Of a stretch of 7,714 nucleotides of DNA, positions 1 through 5,730 are shown in pieces. The stretch comes from Deltaproteobacteria bacterium. GTDB taxonomy: Bacteria; Desulfobacterota; Binatia; Binatales; Binataceae. The position numbers were made by a program, and so were the translations under genes. Within the stretch, counting starts at the first letter, position 1, and each line of letters opens with the position of its first letter. The stretch lies in contig JAJXYM010000346.1 of the NCBI GenBank assembly GCA_021780585.1, positions 1-7,714 of the forward strand, read 5' to 3'. Under the pieces are notes generated by a model. It ran no database searches, was not told the origin of the DNA, and worked only from the letters and a program-made list of their open reading frames with translations.

Positions 1-597
1 GGCGCGCTGCCGGCGCTCGCAACGCCCGCGGCGATCGCGGTCGGCGCGGGCGTCGCGAGCGCCGCGCCGTTCAGCCTGGCCGCGATGTGCATCCTGTTCG
101 CGAAAATCGGCGCGGTGCTGTTCGGCAGCGGCTACGTGCTGCTCGCCTTTCTGCAGGCGGATTTCGTTGATCGGCTCCATTGGCTGACGCAGGGACAATT
201 GCTCGACGCGGTCGCGGTGGGACAATTCACGCCCGGCCCGGTCTTCTGCACGGCGACCTTTATCGGCTATCTGCTGGGACGCACGAACGGCGCGATCGTC
301 GCGACCGCCGGGATTTTCGCGCCGGCGTTTTTCTTCGTCGCGATCAGCGGGCCACTGCTGCCGCGGCTGCGCCGCTCGCCCGCCGCGGGCGCCTTCCTCG
401 ACGGCGTCAACGCCGCGTCGCTGGCCCTGATGGTTGTGGTGACGTGGCGCCTCGGACGCGCCGCGATTATCGATCCGCCGACGACCGCGATCGCGGCGCT
501 GAGCGCGTTCGTCCTGCTTCGCTACCGGATCAATTCCGCCTGGCTGATCGCCGCCGGGGCGGTAATTGGCGCGCTGTTCACCGGCGTCCGCCCGTGA
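1..597 (+). CDS. chrA: Chromate transporter ChrA, C-terminal half (partial, 5' end outside window)
   Basis: The frame is open from base 1 to a TGA at 595-597, giving 198 visible residues and no start, so the gene begins upstream. The protein is very hydrophobic, with several membrane segments. It carries a stretch typical of the second half of long ChrA (CHR family) proteins: F-A-K-I-G-A-V-L-F-G-S-G-Y (bases about 97-135), followed by V-G-Q-F-T-P-G-P-V-F and A-T-F-I-G-Y-L-L, then the P-R-L-R-R-S-P-x-A-G-A-F-L-D-G-V-N block before the last helices. Characterised CHR proteins export chromate across the inner membrane, but many homologues have no proven substrate, so family is certain and substrate is not. 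It converges on the minus-strand methyltransferase, with 14 bp between the two stops. Confidence 0.9.
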   Translation, partial: GALPALATPAAIAVGAGVASAAPFSLAAMCILFAKIGAVLFGSGYVLLAFLQADFVDRLHWLTQGQLLDAVAVGQFTPGPVFCTATFIGYLLGRTNGAIVATAGIFAPAFFFVAISGPLLPRLRRSPAAGAFLDGVNAASLALMVVVTWRLGRAAIIDPPTTAIAALSAFVLLRYRINSAWLIAAGAVIGALFTGVRP

Positions 598-611
598 CGT
601 TCACGGCCGCG

Positions 612-1502
612 TCAGTCGCGCGATTCGTCGTCGCCGTCGCGTTCGAAATCGCCGTCGCCCTCGCGATTATCTTCCGACGCTATCGGCGGGAGGGATTCGT
701 CGGCCGTCACCGGATTCGCGATCGGAAGATTGGCGAGGCGGCGCGCGATAATGATGAACGCCGAATGCGCGACCATCCGATGGGTCGGCCGCACGCTCAT
801 CCCCTTGACCCGCCAATGACGCATCAGCGTCTCGAAGCTGTCGATTTCGCCGAAATCGGGCCGCCGCTGCAACGCCTCGACGGTATCCTTGAGCTGAATC
901 GCGGTCGGCACGTAACCGACGAAGACGCCGCCCGGCCGCAGCGCTGGCGCGACCAGGTCGAGCGCGCGGCCCGGTTCCGGCAGGTCGAGAAAAATCCGAT
1001 CGACGCCGGTTTCGTCGAAGCCCGTGTACAGGTCGCGCAGCTTGAGGGTCCAATGCGGCGCGTCGCCGAAGAACGCGGCCACGTTGCGCCGCGCGGCGGC
1101 GGCGAAGTCCTCGCGAATCTCGTACGAGATCACGCGGCCGTGCGGACCGACCGCGCGCAGCAGCGCGATCGTCAGCGCGCCGGCCCCGATTCCGCCCTCG
1201 ATCACCGTCGCGCCCGGATAGACGTCGCCCCACAGCAGCATCGGGCCGGTATCCTTCGGATAGATCACCTGGGCCGCGCGCGGCAGATGGGGAATCAGGT
1301 CGGCGTAGGTCGGGCGCAGCACCAGATAGCTTTCGCCCGCGCTCGATTTCACGCGCGAACCCTCTTCGAGTCCGAACAGGCTTTCCGGATCGATTTGGCC
1401 GCGGATTTCGATCCGCTTGCCCGCGCGCAGGATTTTCAGATAGCGCCGGCCCTTGCGATCGATGAAGAGCACGGCGTCGTTTTCATGCAATGGCGAGATC
1501 AA
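612..1502 (-). CDS. trmI: tRNA (adenine-58-N1)-methyltransferase, TrmI/GCD14 family
   Basis: The 296-aa product is of family length. It should methylate N1 of A58 in the tRNA T-loop using S-adenosylmethionine. An N-terminal beta-rich domain (about residues 5-60, N-D-A-V-L-F-I-D-R-K-G-R-R-Y) precedes a Rossmann methyltransferase fold. Visible there are Y81-P-K-D, SAM motif I E102-G-G-I-G-A-G-A-L, the acidic end of beta-2 (Y127-E128) and the catalytic-region motif D173-L-P-E-P, then R-P-T-H-R-M-V-A-H near residues 238-246. An acidic, Asp/Glu-rich tail of about 30 residues ends the protein and is probably disordered. The start is TTG at 1502-1500: an in-frame TAA lies five codons upstream and no ATG or GTG lies between, so the only other nearby option is TTG at codon 5. 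No clear Shine-Dalgarno precedes it. Bacterial TrmI is a soluble homotetramer by family knowledge. Confidence 0.92.
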   Translation of the reverse strand: MISPLHENDAVLFIDRKGRRYLKILRAGKRIEIRGQIDPESLFGLEEGSRVKSSAGESYLVLRPTYADLIPHLPRAAQVIYPKDTGPMLLWGDVYPGATVIEGGIGAGALTIALLRAVGPHGRVISYEIREDFAAAARRNVAAFFGDAPHWTLKLRDLYTGFDETGVDRIFLDLPEPGRALDLVAPALRPGGVFVGYVPTAIQLKDTVEALQRRPDFGEIDSFETLMRHWRVKGMSVRPTHRMVAHSAFIIIARRLANLPIANPVTADESLPPIASEDNREGDGDFERDGDDESRD

Positions 1503-1586
1503 GGTGCATAAGGCTTAGACGCTCGATCGGCCGCGCGCAACCGTCCGCCCGCGTGAACGTTCGGGGCGCGCCGGCTATTGACTGGA

Positions 1587-1615
1587 TTGGGCGGCGCCGT
1601 TTAGCCTGCTATAAT
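1587..1615 (+). promoter_or_regulatory. Sigma-70-type promoter with perfect extended -10
   Basis: A perfect TATAAT at 1610-1615 is preceded by TG at 1607-1608, making an extended -10 (TGCTATAAT). The matching -35 at 17-bp spacing is only TTGGGC (1587-1592, 3 of 6), which an extended -10 can tolerate. It faces the genes starting at 1788, so transcription should begin near 1622 and leave a leader of about 165 nt. In a GC-rich sequence this AT-rich hexamer stands out clearly. Confidence 0.72.
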
Positions 1616-1787
1616 CCCGGCGATCACGATTCGACCGATGCGCGCATCGGGTGGAGCGGTGGCCGGGTAATTTTTTGATTCGCGAACGAGGGCGACGTCA
1701 GGACGGGGCGAGCGGAACCGCTTGAGAGTGGCGCGCCGGCGCTTGGCGACGCGTGGCCGATCGAGCGACTAAAGGCGAAAGACGACG
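1616..1787 (+). other. Long untranslated leader with a perfect 16-bp palindrome and T6 run
   Basis: This stretch lies between the extended -10 promoter and the first small gene. It holds a perfect palindrome CCGATGCGCGCATCGG (1635-1650), able to form a hairpin in RNA, and a run of six T at 1671-1676 about 20 nt past the stem. A 10-codon ORF (ATG at 1638 inside the palindrome, TAA at 1668-1670) ends directly before the T run. I recognise no tRNA, riboswitch or known small RNA here. The distance from stem to T run is too great for a standard intrinsic terminator. It may be a regulatory leader or a short RNA of about 55 nt, or simply unstructured spacer. Confidence 0.35.
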
Positions 1788-1961
1788 ATGGCGGAAAAGA
1801 AAGCGAAAACGGCGGAAAAAGGCGGCGGTCAGGTCCAACACAAGCATATGTGTCCGACCTGCGGCGCCGAGAGCAAGGTCACGATGTTCGCGGGATACGG
1901 GCGCAAGGGGTTCTACCTCGTCTGCGAGAAGAACTGCGGCTATATCGGCCGCACGCGCTGA
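1788..1961 (+). CDS. Small zinc-ribbon-like protein (57 aa), function unknown
   Basis: I do not recognise this gene. It encodes 57 residues: a Lys/Ala/Gly-rich start (M-A-E-K-K-A-K-T-A-E-K-G-G-G) and then a compact domain with C22-P-T-C25 and C46-E-K-N-C50-G-Y, a CX2C-X20-CX3C pattern that looks like a treble-clef or zinc-ribbon metal site. The second half (A-G-Y-G-R-K-G-F-Y-L-V-C) resembles the beta-hairpin of small Zn ribbons. The basic ends suggest RNA or DNA contact, but that is inference. The start ATG has only a weak AAAGGCGAAAG-like sequence ahead of it, about 10 nt away. The stop overlaps nothing, and the next Cys-motif gene begins 13 nt later, so the two are almost certainly co-transcribed. 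Confidence 0.72.
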   Translation: MAEKKAKTAEKGGGQVQHKHMCPTCGAESKVTMFAGYGRKGFYLVCEKNCGYIGRTR

Positions 1962-1973
1962 GGGAGGCTCCGG

Positions 1974-2321
1974 ATGGCTATGGCGCGCGCGCGCAAACCC
2001 AAATCGTCCAAACGTGACCTGACGGCGGGTTTCGCCGACCAGACCGAAGAGCACGATGAGGATGCCGACCTGCCCAAGGACGAGGCCGGCCGCCGCAAAA
2101 TCAAGCGCCAGTATCAGGATCTGCTGGGCATCAGGATCGAAAAGCTCAAGGGCCGAATCCTCAACCGCGAGCGGATCAACAAGACCATCGAGGGCATCTA
2201 TTTTATCTGTGTCCGCTGCACGAAGGTCTGCCATTCGCTTGACGACGGTCTGCAGGAAGACCCCCAGAACCAGAATAATCTATGCGCCAAGTGCGCGAAG
2301 ACGCGCACGGCGGCGGCCTGA
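1974..2321 (+). CDS. Small CxxC-CxxC protein (115 aa), function unknown
   Basis: I do not recognise this family. The N-terminus is basic (A-R-A-R-K-P-K-S-S-K-R), followed by an acidic patch around residues 25-38 (E-E-H-D-E-D-A-D). A charged, probably helical middle comes next (residues 40-72, R-R-K-I-K-R-Q-Y-Q-D-L-L-G-I-R-I-E-K-L-K-G). A C-terminal metal-binding-like domain ends the protein with C79-V-R-C82, an extra C86, and C104-A-K-C107. The start at 1974 is favoured because GGGAGG (1962-1967) sits 6 nt upstream; the second in-frame ATG at 1980 would be 12 nt away. It follows the 57-aa zinc-ribbon-like gene by 12 bp and is transcribed with it, so both may act in one process. A metal-stabilised adaptor or nucleic-acid-binding role is possible but unproven. 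Confidence 0.8.
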   Translation: MAMARARKPKSSKRDLTAGFADQTEEHDEDADLPKDEAGRRKIKRQYQDLLGIRIEKLKGRILNRERINKTIEGIYFICVRCTKVCHSLDDGLQEDPQNQNNLCAKCAKTRTAAA

Positions 2322-2437
2322 GCGAAGCCGGATCGCGCGCCGCGGCGCCGCAAGGCTTTGATTTCGTCGCGCGAAGCGGTAATTTTCCGGCTAACCGCGG
2401 CGTCGGCCCGATCCCGCCGCAGAGTTGAACGGCCACG

Positions 2438-3379
2438 ATGGCACTACAGTTAATCCGGCCCGGAATAAACCTCGATTTCGTCGGCAAACGCCATTTTTTC
2501 GTGGCGCTTTCCACCATCGTCAACCTTGCCGCGATATTGCTACTGGTGCTGGTGGGGCTGAACTACGGAGTCGACTTCGCCGGCGGCAGCGTGGTCCAGC
2601 TTAAATTTGCCAAGCCCACCAATGGCGACCGGATCCGCCACGCCCTGAGCGCAATGGAGCTCGGCGAAATTACCGTGCAAGACTTCGGCGCGCGCGATCT
2701 CAATCAGTTCCTGGTGCGCTTCGAAAAGGTCAAAAATATCGGCAGTCTGGGCAATCGGATCGAGCAGGCGCTCAACGAAAGCTACGGCGCGGACAACCAT
2801 GCCGAGGTGCTGCGCGTCGAGACGGTGGGAGCCAAGGTCGGCCGCGATTTGCGCCTCGACGGTTTCATGTCGGTCGCCTTTGCCACCATCTTCATGGGCA
2901 TCTATATCGCGATTCGCTTCCGCAACGTGAGCTGGAGCTTCGGCGCGGGCGCGGTAATCGCCCTGATTCATGACGTCTTGGTGGTCACCGGCGCGCTGGT
3001 GCTCTCGCGCCTGCAATTCGACCTGACCACCCTGGCCGGCCTGCTCACGGTGATCGGCTATTCGGTCCACGACACGATTATCGTCTCCGACCGGATTCGC
3101 GAGGATGCGGCGCAGCGCCGCCGCGAACCGCTCGAATCCGTGATGAACCGCGCCATCAACGAAACCCTGTCGCGCACTCTGCTGACCTCCGGCACGGTGC
3201 TGGTAGTGCTGTTGGCGTTGCTGATTCTGGGCGGACCGATTCTGCGTCCGTTCGCCTTCACCCTGTTTATCGGCATTATTACCGGCACCTATTCCTCGAT
3301 CTATATCGCCGGTCCGGTGGTGCTCTATTGGGAAAAAGGGCACGGCGCCAACCGGGGCGCGGCTTCGCGCGCGGCCTGA
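2438..3379 (+). CDS. secF: Protein translocase subunit SecF
   Basis: The 313-aa product has normal SecF length and layout. TM1 lies at about residues 19-41, then G44-V-D-F-A-G-G50 begins the periplasmic domain (about 45-140), followed by five more membrane segments from about 141 to 297. Signature blocks are V-E-T-V-G-A-K-V-G (about 127-135), the TM4 motif D195-L-T-T-L-A-G-L-L-T-V-I-G-Y-S-V-H-D212-T, S217-D-R-I-R-E and N-x-x-x-x-x-T-L-S-R-T-L-L-T-S (237-251). SecF works with SecD in the inner membrane, using the proton gradient to pull proteins through SecYEG. The usual partner secD is not upstream; two small Cys-motif genes and trmI lie there instead. The start ATG has no strong ribosome site. 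A His stands where many SecF proteins have Asn in Y-S-I-N-D-T; the adjacent conserved Asp is kept. Confidence 0.96.
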   Translation: MALQLIRPGINLDFVGKRHFFVALSTIVNLAAILLLVLVGLNYGVDFAGGSVVQLKFAKPTNGDRIRHALSAMELGEITVQDFGARDLNQFLVRFEKVKNIGSLGNRIEQALNESYGADNHAEVLRVETVGAKVGRDLRLDGFMSVAFATIFMGIYIAIRFRNVSWSFGAGAVIALIHDVLVVTGALVLSRLQFDLTTLAGLLTVIGYSVHDTIIVSDRIREDAAQRRREPLESVMNRAINETLSRTLLTSGTVLVVLLALLILGGPILRPFAFTLFIGIITGTYSSIYIAGPVVLYWEKGHGANRGAASRAA

Positions 3380-3424
3380 CGCGGCCTCTCGGCGAACGCC
3401 GCGATCGTCGCCGTTCCGGGCGGA

Positions 3425-3742
3425 TTGGCCTTGGCGATTATCCTCAACACCCCACGGGGCCGTTACTCGATTGCGCCAGCGGCGCCGGTTGACGCGGCCG
3501 GCGACGCGCTCGTGATTACGCTCGCCCTGGAGCGCGCCGACGGGATCGAGCGGGTCGCGCTGCGATGCCGGGTCGCGCGGGCGCTGGCCGGCGCCGCCGA
3601 CCTCGACGAAATCGTCGCCCGGCTGGGGCTGTGGCTCGAGCGCGATTTCGAGGCGGTGCGCGAAACCGCGCTCAAGACGATTCGCGCGGAGCGCCGGATG
3701 CACGAATTTGTCTTCGACGCCGCCAATCGCGGCCCGTTCTGA
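3425..3742 (+). CDS. Hypothetical protein (about 105 aa), function unknown
   Basis: I do not recognise this product. The frame fills the space between secF and the acetyltransferase gene and has third-position GC preference like its neighbours, so I take it as a real gene. There is no ATG or GTG start: TTG at 3425 and TTG at 3431 are both possible. GGGCGGA (3418-3424) abuts the first and lies 6 nt from the second, which makes 3431 (103 aa) slightly better on spacing. The N-terminus (I-I-L-N-T-P-R-G-R-Y-S-I) leads into a segment with beta-strand character, then a helical part L-D-E-I-V-A-R-L-G-L-W-L-E-R-D-F-E, ending A-N-R-G-P-F. It has no cysteine pairs, signal peptide or membrane helix. It is probably cytoplasmic and co-transcribed with secF, 45 bp behind it. 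Confidence 0.6.
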   Translation: MALAIILNTPRGRYSIAPAAPVDAAGDALVITLALERADGIERVALRCRVARALAGAADLDEIVARLGLWLERDFEAVRETALKTIRAERRMHEFVFDAANRGPF

Positions 3743-3790
3743 CTCGCGGCCGCGCGTCGGCGCGGCTCGCAGCGACGCGGAGGCCTGCTC

Positions 3791-4294
3791 ATGGACGCGC
3801 ATCAAGTGATAATTCGCCGGGCCGGCGACGCCGATATTCCCGAGCTCGCGCGGCTGGTCGCCGCGATCGCGGCCTGGCATGAGGCGCTCGATCCGCGCGC
3901 CCGCTTCGATTGGGACGAGATCCGCGCCGCGCCGAACTGGCTGCCGGCCGTGCTCCATCGCGACCATCATGCGCTATGGGTCGCCGAAAACGGCGTCGGC
4001 GGATTGGCCGGCTATCTCTGGGTCCATCTCCGGCGCGACCGCCAGGGCTATCTTCCGCGACTTCGCGGCTATATTAATCATGCTTATCTCGACGAAGGCT
4101 GGCGCGGTAAAGGGCTAATGCGTCCGATGCTCGCTGAGGCGTACCGATGGTTCCGCGCGCGCGAAGTGACGGTGATTACCCTGACCGTGATCCATCGCAA
4201 TTGGCTCGGTTCCGCCGCATGGTACAAGCACGGCTACGAAGATTGGACGCATGAGCGCCGAATCGACCTCGACGCGCTTGCCAAACGCTCCTGA
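3791..4294 (+). CDS. GNAT-family N-acetyltransferase
   Basis: The 167-aa product fits a single GNAT domain. The N-terminal strand and helix (V-I-I-R-R-A-G-D-A-D-I-P-E-L-A-R-L) match the usual start of the fold. The acetyl-CoA pyrophosphate loop is G103-W-R-G-K-G-L109, in line with the Q/R-x-x-G-x-G/A consensus, preceded by the beta-4 strand Y-I-N-H-A-Y-L. The C-terminal part N137-W-L-G-S-A-A-W-Y-K-H-G-Y149 is the typical motif B with the late Tyr. Such enzymes transfer acetyl from acetyl-CoA to an amine; the substrate cannot be read from sequence. A good ribosome site, GGAGG (3779-3783), lies 7 nt before the ATG. It is 48 bp behind the small unknown gene and probably closes that transcript, before the isc promoters. 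Confidence 0.9.
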   Translation: MDAHQVIIRRAGDADIPELARLVAAIAAWHEALDPRARFDWDEIRAAPNWLPAVLHRDHHALWVAENGVGGLAGYLWVHLRRDRQGYLPRLRGYINHAYLDEGWRGKGLMRPMLAEAYRWFRAREVTVITLTVIHRNWLGSAAWYKHGYEDWTHERRIDLDALAKRS

Positions 4295-4314
4295 CCCGAC
4301 GGTAAGCGAGGGCA

Positions 4315-4341
4315 ATTTCCCTTGACAGAAAAGGGGGAAAT
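4315..4341. repeat. Inverted repeat ATTTCCC-N13-GGGAAAT around a -35 box
   Basis: Perfect 7-bp arms, ATTTCCC (4315-4321) and GGGAAAT (4335-4341), flank the TTGACA at 4322-4327. The arm centres are about 20 bp apart, close to two helical turns, as in many dimeric repressor operators. A further ATTTCC copy lies at 4367-4372. No T run follows, so a terminator for the upstream acetyltransferase gene is less likely. The protein that might bind is unknown. Confidence 0.4.
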
Positions 4342-4353
4342 CCTTACTAGACT
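4322..4353 (+). promoter_or_regulatory. Upstream isc promoter candidate (P1)
   Basis: A perfect TTGACA lies at 4322-4327. At 17-bp spacing the -10 is TACTAG (4345-4350, 3 of 6). At 20 bp it is TAGACT (4348-4353, 4 of 6). The weak -10 is what one expects of a promoter that depends on or is tuned by a regulator, and an IscR-like site covers it. It would add about 130 nt of leader before iscS. Confidence 0.45.
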
Positions 4354-4366
4354 GAACAGGTCGGTT
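4344..4366 (+). promoter_or_regulatory. Possible IscR type-1-like operator over the P1 -10
   Basis: Compared by eye with the E. coli type-1 IscR consensus as I remember it (ATASYYGACTRWWWYAGTCRRST), 17 of 23 positions agree. The outer parts match well (TACT, GACTGAA, then GTCGG), giving a GAC-N7-GTC dyad; the three mismatched core bases are CAG where WYA is expected. Its place over a -10 just ahead of iscS fits repression by an Rrf2-type Fe-S regulator. No iscR gene lies in the window, so the regulator would have to be encoded elsewhere. Confidence 0.35.
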
Positions 4367-4401
4367 ATTTCCGGCGACCGGGCCCAGCCCCGTCGCGGCG
4401 T

Positions 4402-4431
4402 TTGACAGGTTTGGCGCGAGAGCTATATTAT
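4402..4431 (+). promoter_or_regulatory. Main isc promoter candidate (P2)
   Basis: TTGACA (4402-4407) is followed by an AT-rich -10 that can be read as TATATT (4424-4429, 16-bp spacer) or TATTAT (4426-4431, 18-bp spacer), each 5 of 6. Transcription should start near 4437, giving an iscS leader of about 53 nt. This is the best sigma-70 match in the window and lies directly upstream of the isc block. Confidence 0.72.
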
Positions 4432-4490
4432 ACCCGTCAGGTCCACTAATCTGATGATTGCTCCGGCGGAATGGCCGGAAAGAGTTCGCG

Positions 4491-5711
4491 ATGCCCAAGT
4501 TGCCGATCTACATGGACAATCACGCCACGACGCCCGTCGATCCGCGGGTGCTCGAGACGATGCTGCCGTATTTCAGCGAGAAATTCGGCAACGCCGCCAG
4601 CCGCAACCATAGTTTTGGCTGGGAGGCGGAAGAAGCGGTCGATCGGGCGCGCGGCCAGATCGCGCAACTGATCAATGCGAAGCCGAAGGAAATTATCTTC
4701 ACCTCGGGCGCGACCGAATCCGACAATCTCGCGATCAAGGGCGTGGTCGAGTTCTACAAGGAGAAGGGCGACCATATCGTCACCTGCGTCACCGAGCATA
4801 AGGCGGTGCTCGACAGTTGCCGCGCGCTGGAGCGGGCGGGCAAGGCGATGGTCACCTATCTGCCGGTGGACAAGTACGGCATGGTCGATCCGGACGACGT
4901 GCGCAAGGCGCTCACCGACCGCACCGTGCTGATCTCGATCATGTACGCGAACAACGAGGTCGGCACGATCCATCCGATCGCCGAAATCGGCCGGATCGCG
5001 CACGAGCGCGGCGTCGTTTTCCATTGCGACGCGGTGCAGGCGGCGGGCAAGATTCCGGTCGACGTCGACCGCGACCATATCGATCTGCTCGCGCTCAGCG
5101 CGCACAAAATTTACGGACCCAAGGGGGTCGGCGCGCTCTATGTCCGCGCGAAGGGGCCGCGCGTGCGAATTTCGCCGCAGATGGACGGCGGCGGCCATGA
5201 GCGCGGGATGCGATCGGGGACGCTCAACGTCACCGGCATCGTTGGCCTGGGCAAGGCCTGCGAAGTCGCCGGGGCCGTGATGGCCGAGGAAAATCGCCGC
5301 CTGCTCGATCTGCGCGACAAGCTGCAGGCGGGAATTTTCGAGCGGCTCGACGAAGTCTATCTGAACGGCCATCCGACCGAACGCCTGCCCGGCAATCTGA
5401 ATGTCAGTTTCGCCTACGTCGAAGGTGAATCGCTGCTGATGGGCCTTAACGACGTCGCCGTCAGCTCGGGTTCGGCCTGCACTTCGGCGACGCTTGAGCC
5501 GTCCTACGTGATTCGCGCGCTCGGCGTCGGCGATGAGCTTGCGCACAGCTCGATTCGCTTCGGCCTGGGCCGCTTCAACACCGAAGCGGAAGTCGATTTC
5601 GTCACCGATCGGGTGACGCGCGAGGTCCGGCGGCTGCGCGAGATGTCGCCGCTGTACGAGATGGCGCGGGAGGGAATCGATCTCAAATCGGTTCAGTGGA
5701 AGGCGGAGTAA
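4491..5711 (+). CDS. iscS: Cysteine desulfurase IscS
   Basis: The 406-aa product is collinear with E. coli IscS (404 aa). It removes sulfur from L-cysteine using pyridoxal phosphate and passes it as persulfide to IscU and other acceptors. Visible residues are M-D-N-H-A-T-T-P (8-15), T71-S-G-A-T-E-S-D-N, T101-E-H103-K-A-V-L-D, the cofactor contacts D180 and Q183, and the Schiff-base lysine in S-A-H-K206-I-Y-G-P-K-G. The mobile-loop catalytic cysteine is S-S-G-S-A-C330-T-S-A. The C-terminus (S-P-L-Y-E-M, D-L-K-S-V-Q-W) is of the group I IscS type that binds IscU. The frame is open back to a TTG at 4458, but the ATG at 4491 aligns with known N-termini and has GGAAAGAG (4477-4484) 6 nt ahead. It opens the isc block, where iscR would normally come first. 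Confidence 0.98.
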   Translation: MPKLPIYMDNHATTPVDPRVLETMLPYFSEKFGNAASRNHSFGWEAEEAVDRARGQIAQLINAKPKEIIFTSGATESDNLAIKGVVEFYKEKGDHIVTCVTEHKAVLDSCRALERAGKAMVTYLPVDKYGMVDPDDVRKALTDRTVLISIMYANNEVGTIHPIAEIGRIAHERGVVFHCDAVQAAGKIPVDVDRDHIDLLALSAHKIYGPKGVGALYVRAKGPRVRISPQMDGGGHERGMRSGTLNVTGIVGLGKACEVAGAVMAEENRRLLDLRDKLQAGIFERLDEVYLNGHPTERLPGNLNVSFAYVEGESLLMGLNDVAVSSGSACTSATLEPSYVIRALGVGDELAHSSIRFGLGRFNTEAEVDFVTDRVTREVRRLREMSPLYEMAREGIDLKSVQWKAE

Positions 5712-5730
5712 CCGGCCGGAGAATTCATTT

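Noticed and set aside
180..1511. A long open frame (443 codons) on the plus strand across chrA and opposite trmI
   Set aside because: It is very Arg-rich with no recognisable domain and lies over two well-supported genes; it is a product of GC-rich composition.
1578..1615. TTGACT (1578-1583) as -35 partner of the TATAAT at 1610
   Set aside because: The spacer would be 26 bp, too long for sigma-70; the extended -10 with the weak TTGGGC at 17 bp is a better reading.
1635..1676. Palindrome plus T6 run as an intrinsic terminator
   Set aside because: About 20 nt separate the stem from the T run, whereas a terminator needs them adjacent.
1503..1787. A tRNA or other known structured RNA gene in the divergent spacer
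   Set aside because: No T-loop GGTTCGA-type motif, no cloverleaf arms, and no recognisable SRP, 6S or RNase P core.
3380..3403. CGCGGC/GCCGCG hairpin right after the secF stop as a terminator
   Set aside because: Six-bp GC stem with a 12-nt loop and no T run; such stems are common by chance in this composition.
2540..3970. A 476-codon minus-strand frame opposite secF and its neighbours
   Set aside because: The translation is Arg/Gln/Asp-rich and low in complexity, while the plus strand encodes clear SecF and GNAT proteins.
4430..4452. Second IscR-like sequence beginning ATACCCG, next to the P2 -10
   Set aside because: The first seven positions fit the remembered consensus, but the central GACT and GTC parts do not (about 16 of 23 overall), so chance is likely.
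4446..5546. A 366-codon minus-strand frame opposite iscS
   Set aside because: It is a mirror of the strongly conserved iscS; it shows no domain of its own.
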